From NCBI GenBank assembly GCA_017993715.1, contig JAGOME010000030.1, positions 1 through 48,133 of the forward strand: a stretch of 48,133 nucleotides of DNA, in the 5' to 3' direction. The position numbers were made by a program, and so were the translations under genes. The stretch comes from Phycicoccus sp. (lineage in GTDB: Bacteria; Actinomycetota; Actinomycetes; Actinomycetales; Dermatophilaceae). Each line of letters begins with the position of its first letter. The first letter of the stretch is position 1. Below are positions 38,707-48,132 of this stretch, piece by piece. The notes under the pieces are model-generated. The model did no database searches. It was not told the DNA's origin and worked only from the letters and a program-made list of their open reading frames with translations.

Positions 38707-39720
38707 GTGGACAGCCACCGCACCGGCGAGGTCCCGCCGGGACAGGCCGCAGATCGGTTCCAGCAACCTGTCGCGCTCGAGCGCGTCCTGCACGTGGGAG
38801 GGCGCCTCCAGGACGCCATCAACACCGTGATCGAGGGCAAGCCTGAGGTCGTTCGCACGGCCGTCACCGTCCTGCTAGCGCAGGGTCATCTCCTCCTCGA
38901 AGACGTTCCCGGCGTCGGCAAGACCATGTTGGCCAAGACCCTGGCCAGGGCGGTCGACGCCACCGTGCGACGGATTCAGTTCACGCCGGACCTGCTGCCC
39001 AGCGACATCACCGGCGTGAGCATCTTCAACCAGGACGTGCGGGACTTTGAGTTCCGTCCCGGGGCCGTGTTCGCCAACATCGTCGTGGGCGACGAGATCA
39101 ACCGGGCCTCCCCCAAGACCCAGTCGGCCCTGCTGGAGTCAATGGAGGAGGGCCAGGTCACGGTTGACGGCACCACCTATGCGCTCCCGGCGCCGTTCAT
39201 GGTCATCGCGACCCAGAACCCCCTCGAGATGGAGGGCACCTACCCCCTCCCTGAGGCCCAGCGCGATCGCTTCATGGCCAGGGTGTCCATGGGGTACCCA
39301 GCGCCCCACAGTGAGGTCGCGATGCTAGACCAGCATGGGGGCCATTCCCCCCTTGACCAGTTGCACCCCGTCGCCGACGCGGCAACCGTCGCCGGGCTGG
39401 TGGCGGCGGTGCGCACCGTCCACGCCTCGGTCGCGGTGCGCCAGTACATCGTCGACCTCGCCACGGCGACCCGCAGCTCAAGCGCCTTGCGCATCGGAGT
39501 CTCCCCCAGGGCAACCTTGCACCTCCTGCGCGCTGCTCGGGCGGCGGCGGCACTCGCGGGTCGCGACTACGTCCTGCCCGACGACGTTCAGCGCCTGGCT
39601 GTTCCCGTTCTCGCACATCGCCTCATCGTCACCGGCGAGAGTCATCTCGCCGGGCGCAGCGCGGCCGGCGTGGTGGACGATCTCCTGCACCGCGTCCGTG
39701 TCCCCGCGCCGCCACGCTGA
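38707..39720 (+). CDS. MoxR-family AAA+ ATPase
   Basis: A 337-residue AAA+ ATPase. Walker A is EDVPGVGKTMLAKTLA (about 66-75), Walker B VVGDEINRASPKTQSALLES, and the sensor region MVIATQNPLEMEGTYPLPEAQRDRF. MoxR proteins are thought to act as chaperones that assemble or insert metal or cofactor into partner complexes and usually sit beside a DUF58 gene, as here. The GTG at 38707 is chosen because GGAGG lies 5 bases before it and family homology follows; the upstream frame to 38296 runs through the mraZ promoter. First gene of a three-gene operon. Confidence 0.9.
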   Translation: MDSHRTGEVPPGQAADRFQQPVALERVLHVGGRLQDAINTVIEGKPEVVRTAVTVLLAQGHLLLEDVPGVGKTMLAKTLARAVDATVRRIQFTPDLLPSDITGVSIFNQDVRDFEFRPGAVFANIVVGDEINRASPKTQSALLESMEEGQVTVDGTTYALPAPFMVIATQNPLEMEGTYPLPEAQRDRFMARVSMGYPAPHSEVAMLDQHGGHSPLDQLHPVADAATVAGLVAAVRTVHASVAVRQYIVDLATATRSSSALRIGVSPRATLHLLRAARAAAALAGRDYVLPDDVQRLAVPVLAHRLIVTGESHLAGRSAAGVVDDLLHRVRVPAPPR

Positions 39721-39732
39721 CCTGTCGCGCTC

Positions 39733-40974
39733 GTGCGAACACTGCGCCAGTCCCTGACCACCCGCGGGGGTGCCTTCTTGACGTGCGGGCTGTTGCTCGT
39801 GGTCGGGGGAATGACGCTCGGGCTGAGCGACCTCATTCGCATCGGCGCACTCCTCGTGGCCTTGGTCGGCCTCGCGGCATTCCTGGGCCGCCGCCGTATG
39901 GACCTGGAGGTCAACCGCACCATCGCACCCCCGTTGGTGACGGTGGACGAGGGAGCTTTGGTGACCGTGCGGATCACCAACCGGGACGGCTGGCGTTCTC
40001 CCCTGTGCCAGGCCACCGAGCTTCTCCCCCCTTCTTTGGGCGACCGCCCCCGGATGATCGTCGGCGCGATGAGCCCCGGCGCCTCCCGCGACTTCCAGTA
40101 CACCGTGCGGCCCCACCAGCGCGGCGTCCATCCCGTGGGTCCGCTCCAGGTCGAGGTGAGCGACCCATTCGGCCTCACCTCGAGACCAGCCGTCGTCACC
40201 GGCCGAGGGACGCTGGTGGTCCTCCCCCGGGTCCATCCCTTGACCATCAGCCGGCGATTGCTCGGGGGCGCAGGGTCCGAGGGGTCCATCCCTCAGGGGG
40301 TCGCTCTGCATGGTGAGGACGACCAGACCGTGCGCGCCTACCGCGATGGCGACGACCTGCGTCGCATCCACTGGCCGGCGACCGCACGGACAGGAGACCT
40401 TATGGTCCGGCAGGAGGATCGGCCCACCCGACGCCACGCCGTTATCGTCCTCGACTCGCGCTCCGTCGCCCACGCCGGGACCGGACGTTCCTCGACGCTT
40501 GAGGGAGCCGTCAGCCTGACAGCATCCATGGCTGCGCACCTGTCCCAGCATGCCCACCGCATCCGACTGGTCACATCCGATTCGTCAGCCGACTCGGGGG
40601 CCCGCACCGACGAGGACCTCGACGCTGCCCTGGTCCGCCTGGCCGAGGTGCAGCTGGACCGCACCGATTCGTTCCTGCCGATTCTGCACGCGGCCCAGGA
40701 CCGGACGACCAGTGGAGGTCTGGTCATTGCCGTCGTCGGCGGCCTGGACGACGACACCGTCCGAAGCCTCTCGGCGTTGCGCCCCCACGGGGCCAGAGGC
40801 CTGGCGTTCGTTGTCCAATCCGGGAGATCACCCGCACACGCCCAGTCGCTGGCGCGCGGAACCCTCGCCGCCCTGCGCGCCTCAGGGTGGGACGCAGTGG
40901 TGATCGATGAGGGCACAGCACCATCCCAGGCCTGGTCGACGGCCATCGGAGCGGAGGGGGCGATGGCCCGATGA
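39733..40974 (+). CDS. DUF58 domain membrane protein
   Basis: A 413-residue protein with two N-terminal membrane helices (FLTCGLLLVVGGMTLGL and IGALLVALVGLAAFLG), a beta-rich segment, and the DUF58 core with VRAYRDGDDLRRIHWPATAR followed by RQEDRPTRRHAVIVLDSR. The later part is von Willebrand A-like, without a full MIDAS motif seen. Function unknown; partner of MoxR and the transglutaminase. The GTG start lies 12 bases after moxR, and the end overlaps the next gene by ATGA (40971-40974). Confidence 0.85.
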   Translation: MRTLRQSLTTRGGAFLTCGLLLVVGGMTLGLSDLIRIGALLVALVGLAAFLGRRRMDLEVNRTIAPPLVTVDEGALVTVRITNRDGWRSPLCQATELLPPSLGDRPRMIVGAMSPGASRDFQYTVRPHQRGVHPVGPLQVEVSDPFGLTSRPAVVTGRGTLVVLPRVHPLTISRRLLGGAGSEGSIPQGVALHGEDDQTVRAYRDGDDLRRIHWPATARTGDLMVRQEDRPTRRHAVIVLDSRSVAHAGTGRSSTLEGAVSLTASMAAHLSQHAHRIRLVTSDSSADSGARTDEDLDAALVRLAEVQLDRTDSFLPILHAAQDRTTSGGLVIAVVGGLDDDTVRSLSALRPHGARGLAFVVQSGRSPAHAQSLARGTLAALRASGWDAVVIDEGTAPSQAWSTAIGAEGAMAR

Positions 40975-43247
40975 CCCGGACCCGATGGCTTCAAGGGGTG
41001 CTGGCCGGACTGTGCACGTTCGCGGCGACTCTCCCCCTGGTCACCCTGTTCACACCGAGCGCCTGGATCCGCCCGTCGGCGGTAGTTGTCGCTGTCGTTG
41101 TCCTCGTCGGGATCGCCACACGACGTTTCACCACATCGCGAACGGCTCCCATCCTCGCCCAAGCCCTCGCGCTGGCCACCACGATCAATGTGTTCCTGCT
41201 TCGCGAGACGACGGCCTATGGCCTGCCCACCTGGGCCACCGTCCGCGAGACTAGCGTTTTGCTCAGTCAGGCCCTGCGGACGGTCCGCGACTACAGCGCC
41301 CCCGCACCCGCGACACCAGGGGCGGTGTTTGCCATCACCCTGCTCATTGGGGTGACGGCCATCGTGGTCGACGCGATCGCGGTGACCAGACGCGCCCCGG
41401 CTGCAGCAGGCGTGCCCCTCCTCGCGGCCTACCTCGCGTCAGCGACCAATAGCGGCACAGGCCTGGCGTTGATCTGGTTCCTCGTTCCCGCGGTCCTGTG
41501 GCTGGCCCTCGTCGGAGAGGACGGCCTGCGGCGGCTGCGGCAGTGGGGCGGGATCGCCTGGAGCGCGCAGGGCTCCGGGGATCCCGTTGGTCGCTTCGCC
41601 CACCGCGGACGGATCATGGGAGGCGGCGCACTCGTCCTCGCAGCCCTGGCCCCGATCGTCATCCCCCAGCTGCCCCCCACCTTCATTGCCGACGGCCTGG
41701 GTCGGGCCGACGTCGGGCGCGGATCGGGAGTCACCCTGGAGTCGACGCTGGACGTCGCCCGCAGCCTGAGCAGCCGCTCGGACGGGCCGGTTCTGCAGTA
41801 CACCACAACGGCGCCCATCCCTGCCCCGCTGCGGGTGGACGTTCTGACGACATATGCCGATGGGCAGTGGGCCCCCGGCGCCCGGGCGTTTCAGGAAACG
41901 GGCGGGCTGCTGCCCGCGCCGGGTGCCGCCTTGGCCGGGTCCGATGCGTACCGCATCACTGTCGAGGACAACGGCGTTCGGTCCCCTCAGCTAGCGCTCC
42001 CGGCCAACATGGTGCTCCTCACCCTCGGGGCCGACCAGTGGCAGGTGGACGAGAACGGCATTCTGCGGACCGCCGACCAGTTCGATACCTACTCCGCCGA
42101 CTACCTCGACCCGACCTTGACCGACAATGCCTTCGAGACGATCCCCAACGTCGGACCCGGCAGTGGCTTCTTCGACGTCCCCGAGGAGGCGGCCCTGGCA
42201 GTGCAGGATCTGACTGCGCAGATCGTGCCCGAAGGCTCCACGGGAATCGAGGCGGCCCGAGCGATCCAGAGTGAGCTGCGGGGCCCAGGATGGACCTACT
42301 CCCTCGAACTCGCACCCAATGACGGGACCCAGGACCCGATCACGCACTTTCTGCAGACGCGACAGGGCTACTGCGTGCAGTACGCGACGGCCATGGTGAT
42401 GTTGGCCCGAGCGTCCGGCATTCCGGCCCGCGTTGCCGTGGGCTACCTTCCCGGAGAACGCAATCTCGATACCTGGACCGTGCGAGCCACGGACGCGCAT
42501 GCCTGGCCCGAGTTGTGGTTCCCCCAGGTGGGCTGGATGCGCTTCGAGCCGACCCCGTCTGTCAGGTCCGGTGTGGCCCCCGACTGGACCCTGGAGCAGT
42601 CGTCGTCGCAGCCGACTCCCGGGGCCACCGCGAGCGCGCCCGCGCCGTCCGCGGCCGCGCCCTCCGAGGGGCCGGACCTGCCGACCGATGTGGCTGATAA
42701 TCCGGCCGGCGACACCGCTGTCTCGGCCTGGCTCACCTGGCTGCGCACCTATCGGTGGTGGGTCGTCGCCGCGCTCCTGGCGCTGGCTAGCGTCCTGGTC
42801 GTCCCGGGCGGCAGCCGGATCCGGCTGGCCCGGGCCCGAGCACGAGCGCTCGATGACGCGCAGCGCACCGAAGTCGAGTGGCAGGAGCTCATGTCGCGAC
42901 TGGACGATCTCGGGCTGGGCGCGCCCGACGGCGCGACCCCCCGAGCGGCGGCGGCCGACGTCGTTGAGCGCTCGAGCCTCACCGGGGCGGAGGCCGAGGC
43001 CGTCACTCGGGTCGTCCTGACCTTGGAGCGGGCCCGATATGCCCGACCGGCAGAGCCCCTGATGAGCGTGCGCGCCGAAACCAACGAGATAGCGCGGGCG
43101 GCCGCCCGCACCCGCTCCCGTGGTCGTCGGCTGCGCGCTGCCCTCTGGCCGAGGGCCGGGCGCCGCTTCCTCACCGAATGCCGCGACGCAACCGGGCGCG
43201 CCCTCCGTCGTGGGGCGGGTGGCAGCGGTTCGCGCGACGGCGAATGA
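40971..43247 (+). CDS. transglutaminase-like membrane protein (TgpA/DUF3488 type)
   Basis: A 758-residue protein: about six N-terminal helices (to residue 235), an extracellular part with the transglutaminase core, then a Pro/Ala/Ser linker, one more helix (WWVVAALLALASVLVVPGG) and an Arg-rich cytoplasmic end. The catalytic Cys is in QGYCVQYATAMV (about 466), and the His and Asp region is TDAHAWPELWF (about 508). Related TgpA proteins sit with MoxR and DUF58 and are needed for growth in Pseudomonas, with a proposed role in the envelope. Three octamers are in the gene (42056, 42416, 43176). Confidence 0.88.
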   Translation: MTRTRWLQGVLAGLCTFAATLPLVTLFTPSAWIRPSAVVVAVVVLVGIATRRFTTSRTAPILAQALALATTINVFLLRETTAYGLPTWATVRETSVLLSQALRTVRDYSAPAPATPGAVFAITLLIGVTAIVVDAIAVTRRAPAAAGVPLLAAYLASATNSGTGLALIWFLVPAVLWLALVGEDGLRRLRQWGGIAWSAQGSGDPVGRFAHRGRIMGGGALVLAALAPIVIPQLPPTFIADGLGRADVGRGSGVTLESTLDVARSLSSRSDGPVLQYTTTAPIPAPLRVDVLTTYADGQWAPGARAFQETGGLLPAPGAALAGSDAYRITVEDNGVRSPQLALPANMVLLTLGADQWQVDENGILRTADQFDTYSADYLDPTLTDNAFETIPNVGPGSGFFDVPEEAALAVQDLTAQIVPEGSTGIEAARAIQSELRGPGWTYSLELAPNDGTQDPITHFLQTRQGYCVQYATAMVMLARASGIPARVAVGYLPGERNLDTWTVRATDAHAWPELWFPQVGWMRFEPTPSVRSGVAPDWTLEQSSSQPTPGATASAPAPSAAAPSEGPDLPTDVADNPAGDTAVSAWLTWLRTYRWWVVAALLALASVLVVPGGSRIRLARARARALDDAQRTEVEWQELMSRLDDLGLGAPDGATPRAAAADVVERSSLTGAEAEAVTRVVLTLERARYARPAEPLMSVRAETNEIARAAARTRSRGRRLRAALWPRAGRRFLTECRDATGRALRRGAGGSGSRDGE

Positions 43248-43293
43248 CGAGATCGCCTGGCTCACACTCGATGTGTGGCCAGGCGATCTCGTC
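43246..43293. terminator. bidirectional hairpin between transglutaminase gene and sigA
   Basis: A 21-bp stem with one bulged base (43246-43267 against 43273-43293) closes a 5-base loop. It begins within the stop codon of the plus-strand gene and lies 20 bases after the sigA stop, so it can serve both converging transcripts. Confidence 0.8.
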
Positions 43294-43313
43294 AACTGTC
43301 GATGGCGGCGGGA

Positions 43314-44897
43314 TCAGTCCAGGTAGTCCCGCAGCGCCTGGCTGCGACTCGGGTGCCGCAGCTTGCTCATCGTCTTGGACTCGATCTGCCGGATCCGCTC
43401 GCGGGTCACGCCATAGACCTTGCCGATCTCATCGAGCGTCTTGGGCTGGCCATCGGTGAGCCCGAACCGCATGGACACCACGCCAGCCTCCCGCTCCGAG
43501 AGCGTGTCGAGGACCGAGTGCAATTGCTCCTGCAAGAGGGTGAAGCTGACGGCATCGGCGGGCACGACAGCCTCGGAGTCCTCGATCAGGTCTCCGAACT
43601 CACTGTCGCCGTCCTCACCGAGGGGGGTGTGCAGCGAGATGGGCTCGCGACCGTACTTCTGGACCTCGACCACCTTCTCGGGGGTCATGTCGAGCTCCTT
43701 GGCCAGCTCCTCCGGGGTGGGCTCGCGACCCAGGTCCTGGAGCATCTGGCGCTGCACCCGAGCAAGCTTGTTGATGACCTCGACCATGTGGACCGGGATG
43801 CGAATCGTGCGTGCCTGGTCGGCCATGGCCCGAGTGATGGCCTGGCGGATCCACCACGTCGCGTAGGTCGAGAACTTGTATCCCTTGGTGTAGTCGAACT
43901 TCTCGACGGCCCGGATGAGGCCGAGGTTGCCCTCCTGGATCAGGTCGAGGAAGAGCATCCCGCGACCGGTGTAGCGCTTGGCCAGGGAGACGACGAGCCG
44001 CAGGTTGGCCTCGAGCAAGTGGTTCTTGGCGTTCTTGCCGTCCTGGGCGATCCACCAGAGCTCACGCTTGAGCTGCATGTCCATCTTGTCGCCGCTGCCG
44101 AGCCGCTCCTCGGCGAACAGGCCGGCCTCGATCCGCTTGGCGAGCTCGACCTCCTGCTCAGCGTTGAGCAGCGCGACCTTGCCGATCTGCTTGAGGTAAT
44201 CCTTGACCGGGTCGGCGGTGGCACCGGCAGTGACCACCTGTTGAGCCGGGGCATCCTCCTCGTCGTCATCGCGGATGACGAAGCCCGCACCATCACCCGA
44301 CGAGCCGTCGGCAGCAGCCTTGGGAGTCGACTCGTCGGCGTCGTCGCCAGTCTGCTCCCCATCAGTGGTCTCGACGTCGGCCTCGAGGTCGACAGTCTCG
44401 TCCTCGTCGACCTCGGACGCGTTGGCTCCGGTCGCGGCAGCTGCCTTGGCGGCAGCGGCCTTGGACGCCGGCCGGGCGGTGGTCCTCTTGGCGGCCGGGG
44501 CGGCTGCCTTGGCCGCGGCCTTGGTGGTCGTTGCCCTTGTGGTCGTTGCCTTCGTTGCGGTCTTCACTGAGGCCCCCTTGGCCGTGGACTGCTCGCCCGC
44601 CGCTGCGGAGCCACGCGTGGTGGTCCGAGCGGCGGCCTTCTTAGTTGTCCGAGCACCGTTGCGTGCAGTGCTCGTCACGCTGGTGTCCAGTGCGACCTCG
44701 ATCCCTTGGTCCGCCAACGCGGCCAGGACGACCTTGCCCCTGGCGGGCCGAACACCGGCGTCGATCATGGCGGAACTGACGTCCGCACCACTCACCGCAC
44801 CATGCGTGCGGCCATGCATCACCAGGCGCTGCAAGGCCTCGTGGGCAAACTCCTTGGGGAGCGGATGGTCTGTTGCTCGGGAGCTCACAGGCGACAC
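43314..44897 (-). CDS. sigA: primary RNA polymerase sigma factor (SigA/HrdB, sigma-70 group 1)
   Basis: A 527-residue sigma factor. Region 1.2 starts [17 protein letters not shown] (about 225). Region 2 has [37 protein letters not shown] and ATWWIRQAI (-10 recognition). Region 3 has [14 protein letters not shown]. Region 4 has [20 protein letters not shown] (-35 recognition). The first 220 residues include a long Ala/Lys/Thr stretch and an acidic stretch, as in other actinobacterial housekeeping sigma factors. The GTG at 44897 is chosen from AAAGG 7 bases before; GTG 44888 is an alternative. The frame to 45068 runs through the promoter. Confidence 0.95.
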   Translation of the reverse strand: MSPVSSRATDHPLPKEFAHEALQRLVMHGRTHGAVSGADVSSAMIDAGVRPARGKVVLAALADQGIEVALDTSVTSTARNGARTTKKAAARTTTRGSAAAGEQSTAKGASVKTATKATTTRATTTKAAAKAAAPAAKRTTARPASKAAAAKAAAATGANASEVDEDETVDLEADVETTDGEQTGDDADESTPKAAADGSSGDGAGFVIRDDDEEDAPAQQVVTAGATADPVKDYLKQIGKVALLNAEQEVELAKRIEAGLFAEERLGSGDKMDMQLKRELWWIAQDGKNAKNHLLEANLRLVVSLAKRYTGRGMLFLDLIQEGNLGLIRAVEKFDYTKGYKFSTYATWWIRQAITRAMADQARTIRIPVHMVEVINKLARVQRQMLQDLGREPTPEELAKELDMTPEKVVEVQKYGREPISLHTPLGEDGDSEFGDLIEDSEAVVPADAVSFTLLQEQLHSVLDTLSEREAGVVSMRFGLTDGQPKTLDEIGKVYGVTRERIRQIESKTMSKLRHPSRSQALRDYLD

Positions 44898-45036
44898 TGA
44901 CAACCTTTCGGTTCTGCGGTCGACCCAGCGCACAGCGCGAAATGGGTCAACGACAGGGTTCTTTGATTGGCCCGGGACGGATCTGGCGGCTGCAGGTGAC
45001 CACTCGGGCTGACCCCTTCCGCGGGGGCTAGTCACC

Positions 45037-45042
45037 ATTATA
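45037..45042 (-). promoter_or_regulatory. TATAAT -10 element upstream of sigA
   Basis: A perfect TATAAT on the minus strand, about 140 bases before the sigA start, is conspicuous in GC-rich DNA. The region 17-18 bases further up has no good TTGACA, so this would be a -10-dependent promoter. Confidence 0.5.
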
Positions 45043-45069
45043 ATCGCCGACGGGACAGATTTGCCCACA

Positions 45070-45095
45070 CGCTGACGCTGTTGACAACGTCAGCG
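45070..45095. terminator. inverted repeat between usp and sigA
   Basis: CGCTGACG (45070-45077) and CGTCAGCG (45088-45095) form an 8-bp stem with a 10-base loop. It could be the usp terminator (75 bases past its stop) or an operator just upstream of the sigA promoter. Confidence 0.4.
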
Positions 45096-45168
45096 GGGGG
45101 TCTGGTGTTCCGTCGGCAGGCGATTTAGGTCGTGGGTGCCCCTCGATCGGGGCAGCTGGCCGCGCCGC

Positions 45169-45561
45169 TCAGGCCTTGACGGCCAGCACCGCACAGGGGG
45201 CATCGAGCAGGATCCGTTGGGCGTTGGAGCCCAGGATGAGCTTGCCGACGGGTGACCGGCGACGCAGGCCGATGACGATGAGATCCGCGTCGGACTCGTC
45301 GGCGACGGCGATCAGGTCCTCTGACGGCTCGTTACCCCGCACCAACTGCCGCACCTCGATGGCGATCCCGCTGTCCCGCACGTCTTGTGCGACGCGCTCC
45401 AGCTCGGTCTCGCTGTCGGCGTCGCGCGCGTCGTAGTCGCGTCCGCCCCGGTTGGAGTTGATGACGATCAGGGCCGTGCCCCGCAGTTTCGCCTCGGCGA
45501 CGGCGCGGTCGAATGCCGCCCGCCCCTCCTTGGTCGGAACGTAACCGACAACGATGGTCAC
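45169..45561 (-). CDS. single-domain universal stress protein
   Basis: A 130-residue UspA protein: VTIVVGYVPTKEGRAAFDRA at the start, SDADLIVIGLRRRSPVGKLILGSNAQRILL at the end (part of the ATP-binding pattern G-x2-G-x9-GS, here with RRR in place of the first Gly). The GTG at 45561 follows AAGGAGG by 5 bases, so the longer frame up to 45966 (a shadow of metX) is rejected. An octamer at 45511 encodes the Ala-Phe in GRAAFDRA. It sits 43 bases after metX and may be read with it. Confidence 0.88.
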   Translation of the reverse strand: MTIVVGYVPTKEGRAAFDRAVAEAKLRGTALIVINSNRGGRDYDARDADSETELERVAQDVRDSGIAIEVRQLVRGNEPSEDLIAVADESDADLIVIGLRRRSPVGKLILGSNAQRILLDAPCAVLAVKA

Positions 45562-45604
45562 CGCGTCCTCCTTGACGTTCGTGGTGGTGGAACCAGAGTC
45601 GACC

Positions 45605-46885
45605 TTACTCGGCGTCGAGGCTCCCGTGGACCTCGCCGTTGCTCCGCGCGTCGGTATCCCCGCGTCCCTGTTGTCGCTGCTCCCGGACGGGCTCCTCCTG
45701 GTCCGTTGCAGGCGCAGAGGGGGCCGCACCCCGAGCATCTTGCTCACTACGGCCCGCAAGGGGCGTACCCACCACCTCACGAATGAGCCGACCGACCTGC
45801 TCGGTCTCGACAAGGAACCCGTCGTGCCCGTGAGACGACGTGATCGCAACGGGGAGCGAATCCGGAACTGCGCGAACGATTTCCGATGACAACCGCGGCG
45901 GATAGCAGCGGTCCGAGTCGACATGGGCAACCCACATCCGGGCCGACACGCGTCCCAGCGCGGCATTCACTCCACCACGACCACGTCCAACGTCGTGCGA
46001 TCCCATGGCCTGCGTGAGCGTCACGTAGCTGCCCGCATCAAAACGGGCTGTGAGCTTGTCAGCCGCATGATCGAGATAGCTCTCGACCGCATAGCGGCCG
46101 CCTGCACCCGGGTCCTCCCCCGCCTGCGGCCGGCGACCGAACCGATCGGCGAGCTCCCGTTCAGATCGATACGTCAGGTGGGCGATGCGACGGGCGATGC
46201 CGAGCCCGGTCAAGGGCGCCGACCCTGACGCGTAGTAATGACCGGACTGGTAGGCCGGATCAGCCTGAATCGCCAGCACCTGGGCCTGGCACCAGGCAAT
46301 CTGATCGGCAGAGGCATACGCCGACGAGGCCAAGATCAGAGCGCGGGCAACCCGTTCGGGGAACATCACGCACCATTCGAGCGAGCGCATGCCACCCATG
46401 GATCCACCGAGGACGGTGTGCCACCGCTGCACGCCCAGCGCATCGGCGACTCTGGCCTCGACCTCGACCTGGTCCCGAATGGTGATCCGTGGGAAGTCCC
46501 CGCCCCACGCGCGTCCACGCGGCCCTGGGGATGAGGGCCCGGTGGTGCCTTGGCAGCCACCGAGGACGTTGGTGGACACGATGAACACGTCGCGGGTGTC
46601 CAGCGGTCGGCCCGGTCCGATCAGCCCCTCCCACCAGCCGACTGTGGGGTGCCCTGGGCCCGCGGGACCGACCACGTGGCTGTCGCCCGTGAGGGCATGT
46701 TCGACCAGGATCGCGTTGTCACGCTTGGGTGATAGCACTCCCCACGTTTCGAAAGCCACCGTGCACTCCGGCAGCCGATCCCCCAGCTCCAGGTCCACAG
46801 AGCCCAAGTCGAGGAACTGCTTGTCACCCTCGGACCCACCGGGTCGCCGAATGGTGGACGAGGGTGGAACTGGTTGTGCCGACAT
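45605..46885 (-). CDS. metX: homoserine O-acetyltransferase
   Basis: A 426-residue alpha/beta-hydrolase-fold enzyme that acetylates homoserine for methionine synthesis. It has HALTGDSHVVG, DVFIVSTNVLGGCQGTTGPSS, the catalytic serine in VLGGSMGGMRSLEW (about 162), the aspartate in VAHVDSDRCYPP (about 321) and histidine in SSHGHDGFLVE (about 351). The last 50 residues are a polar Gln/Glu/Ala-rich tail beyond the family end. Start ATG 46885. A SAM riboswitch lies 43 bases upstream, so the gene is likely off when SAM is plentiful. metY is not next to it. Confidence 0.93.
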   Translation of the reverse strand: MSAQPVPPSSTIRRPGGSEGDKQFLDLGSVDLELGDRLPECTVAFETWGVLSPKRDNAILVEHALTGDSHVVGPAGPGHPTVGWWEGLIGPGRPLDTRDVFIVSTNVLGGCQGTTGPSSPGPRGRAWGGDFPRITIRDQVEVEARVADALGVQRWHTVLGGSMGGMRSLEWCVMFPERVARALILASSAYASADQIAWCQAQVLAIQADPAYQSGHYYASGSAPLTGLGIARRIAHLTYRSERELADRFGRRPQAGEDPGAGGRYAVESYLDHAADKLTARFDAGSYVTLTQAMGSHDVGRGRGGVNAALGRVSARMWVAHVDSDRCYPPRLSSEIVRAVPDSLPVAITSSHGHDGFLVETEQVGRLIREVVGTPLAGRSEQDARGAAPSAPATDQEEPVREQRQQGRGDTDARSNGEVHGSLDAE

Positions 46886-46927
46886 GGCCGGGTCTCCTCG
46901 GGCTCGCGCTTGCCGGGACGCTGATGC

Positions 46928-47020
46928 CCGGCCAGGTCATCACCCGGGGCACCCCACCACGAGGAGGGTTGCCGGCCAGCAAGCCGGGGCTGGACGACTG
47001 GCACTCAAGACCTCCGGCCA
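46928..47020 (-). ncRNA. SAM riboswitch, SAM-IV type, upstream of metX
   Basis: Read on the minus strand from 47020, the outer stem starts GGCC..AGGTC (47020-47009) and closes with GACCTGGCC (46936-46928). Inside are the conserved TTGAGTGCCAG, CAAGCCCCGGCTTGCTGG, CCGGCAACCCTCC, GTGGGGTGCCCCGGGTGATG, in the order of actinobacterial SAM-IV aptamers. It ends 43 bases before the metX ATG, which allows control of translation or early termination. Confidence 0.88.
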
Positions 47021-47055
47021 TCGTACGACCCGCCGCCGCCGCTCCGTTGTCGGCC

Positions 47056-48132
47056 TCAGGCAGAGGCCCGGCCGCTGGCGTCGGACCGGTCGGGTGGGGC
47101 CATCCCCACCGCGATGATGCGGCCGATCAAGGTGGCGAGCCGGTGATCGGGCATCAGTCGAAGCGCTCGGCCACAGGCCTCCGCGGCGAGGGCGCCCTGG
47201 CCGGTGTGCCAACCGACCACGCCGGTCATCGCGCAGATCTCAGCGGCGACATCCGGCGCCTCATCGGGCATCCAGGTGCTCAGTGCGGCAAAGCGAGAGA
47301 GCAGCTCGGGAGGTGCCGCCAGGTCCTCGCGCGACGGCAGCCGCCGGCGCAAGGTGGCCACCATGTCCGGCGGGAAGGACCCCAGGGTCAGCGATCCTGG
47401 CAACAGCCAGGCGAGGAGGGCGTCGCGCCACATGGGGTCCAGGGTCAGCAGACCCATCCGAGCCACCGCTTCGGCCGTTGTCGGTGCAGGTCCCCCATCG
47501 GAGGCGACAGCCAGCCGCGCCCAGCCCGTGAGCGCCCCGGATCGGATGCGCGCGGGTCGCTCTCCCGCCAGCCTGGCGAGCACCGCCGCCGCGGCCGCTG
47601 AACGCAGCGCATCAGGAGCGACCAGGGCGCCCACCCCCGCCCGGTCAGCAAGGGGCGCAACGCCTTCGACGATGAGGGATAGACACGCGCTGACCTGTGC
47701 AGGGTCGGGGACGGGGACGCCCGGACCGTCCGCGGCCCCGATCAGCCACCAGCGGCCGTCTCGCACGATCACCTGGTCCCAGACCGCTACCCCGAGCTGA
47801 TCAGCGCAGGCCTGAGCCTGCGCGAGTGCGACGTGTGACTGGCCCGGGTGAGATTCCATGGCGAGCAGCACGACCGCCTCGATGCCCCGGGCGGAGAGCG
47901 GCTCCAGGAGAAGGCCGGCGTGTCCGGGGCCGACGTCACTCAGGTCGGCGCGGGCGTAGCCGACGATCCGACGCCCGCGCAGCCCCGCCACGACGAGGCT
48001 GTCGGTCGGTGATGTTGACCGGACTAACGACCGTGGGCGCTGGTAGGACTGGGGACCGTTACTGGGTCTGCTGAGGAGTCCGTTGTGAGTCGTGATCTTG
48101 ACCGTCTCGTTGTTGGTCGTTGGGGCTCTGTT
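47056..48132 (-). CDS. DUF4192 protein, probably broken near its N-terminus at the right edge
   Basis: The clear DUF4192-like part runs from PTDSLVVAGLRGRRIVGYARADL (just upstream of 47991) to the C-terminal TGQGALAAEACGRALRLMPDHRLATLIG. Function of DUF4192 is unknown. A GTG at 47991 would start inside the conserved SLVVxGL strand, so the true start lay further up. The frame is open to the window edge, but upstream of about 48012 the translation (SNGPQSYQRPRSLVRST) no longer looks like DUF4192, which normally has a leucine-rich VPYLLGF-type segment there. A foreign sequence seems to begin there. Lies 36 bases upstream of the SAM riboswitch. Confidence 0.6.
   Translation of the reverse strand, partial: NRAPTTNNETVKITTHNGLLSRPSNGPQSYQRPRSLVRSTSPTDSLVVAGLRGRRIVGYARADLSDVGPGHAGLLLEPLSARGIEAVVLLAMESHPGQSHVALAQAQACADQLGVAVWDQVIVRDGRWWLIGAADGPGVPVPDPAQVSACLSLIVEGVAPLADRAGVGALVAPDALRSAAAAAVLARLAGERPARIRSGALTGWARLAVASDGGPAPTTAEAVARMGLLTLDPMWRDALLAWLLPGSLTLGSFPPDMVATLRRRLPSREDLAAPPELLSRFAALSTWMPDEAPDVAAEICAMTGVVGWHTGQGALAAEACGRALRLMPDHRLATLIGRIIAVGMAPPDRSDASGRASA

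Noticed and set aside
45037-45044. TATAAT on the plus strand as a promoter toward 45169
   Set aside because: The hexamer is nearly palindromic, and no plus-strand gene follows; the minus-strand reading before sigA explains it.
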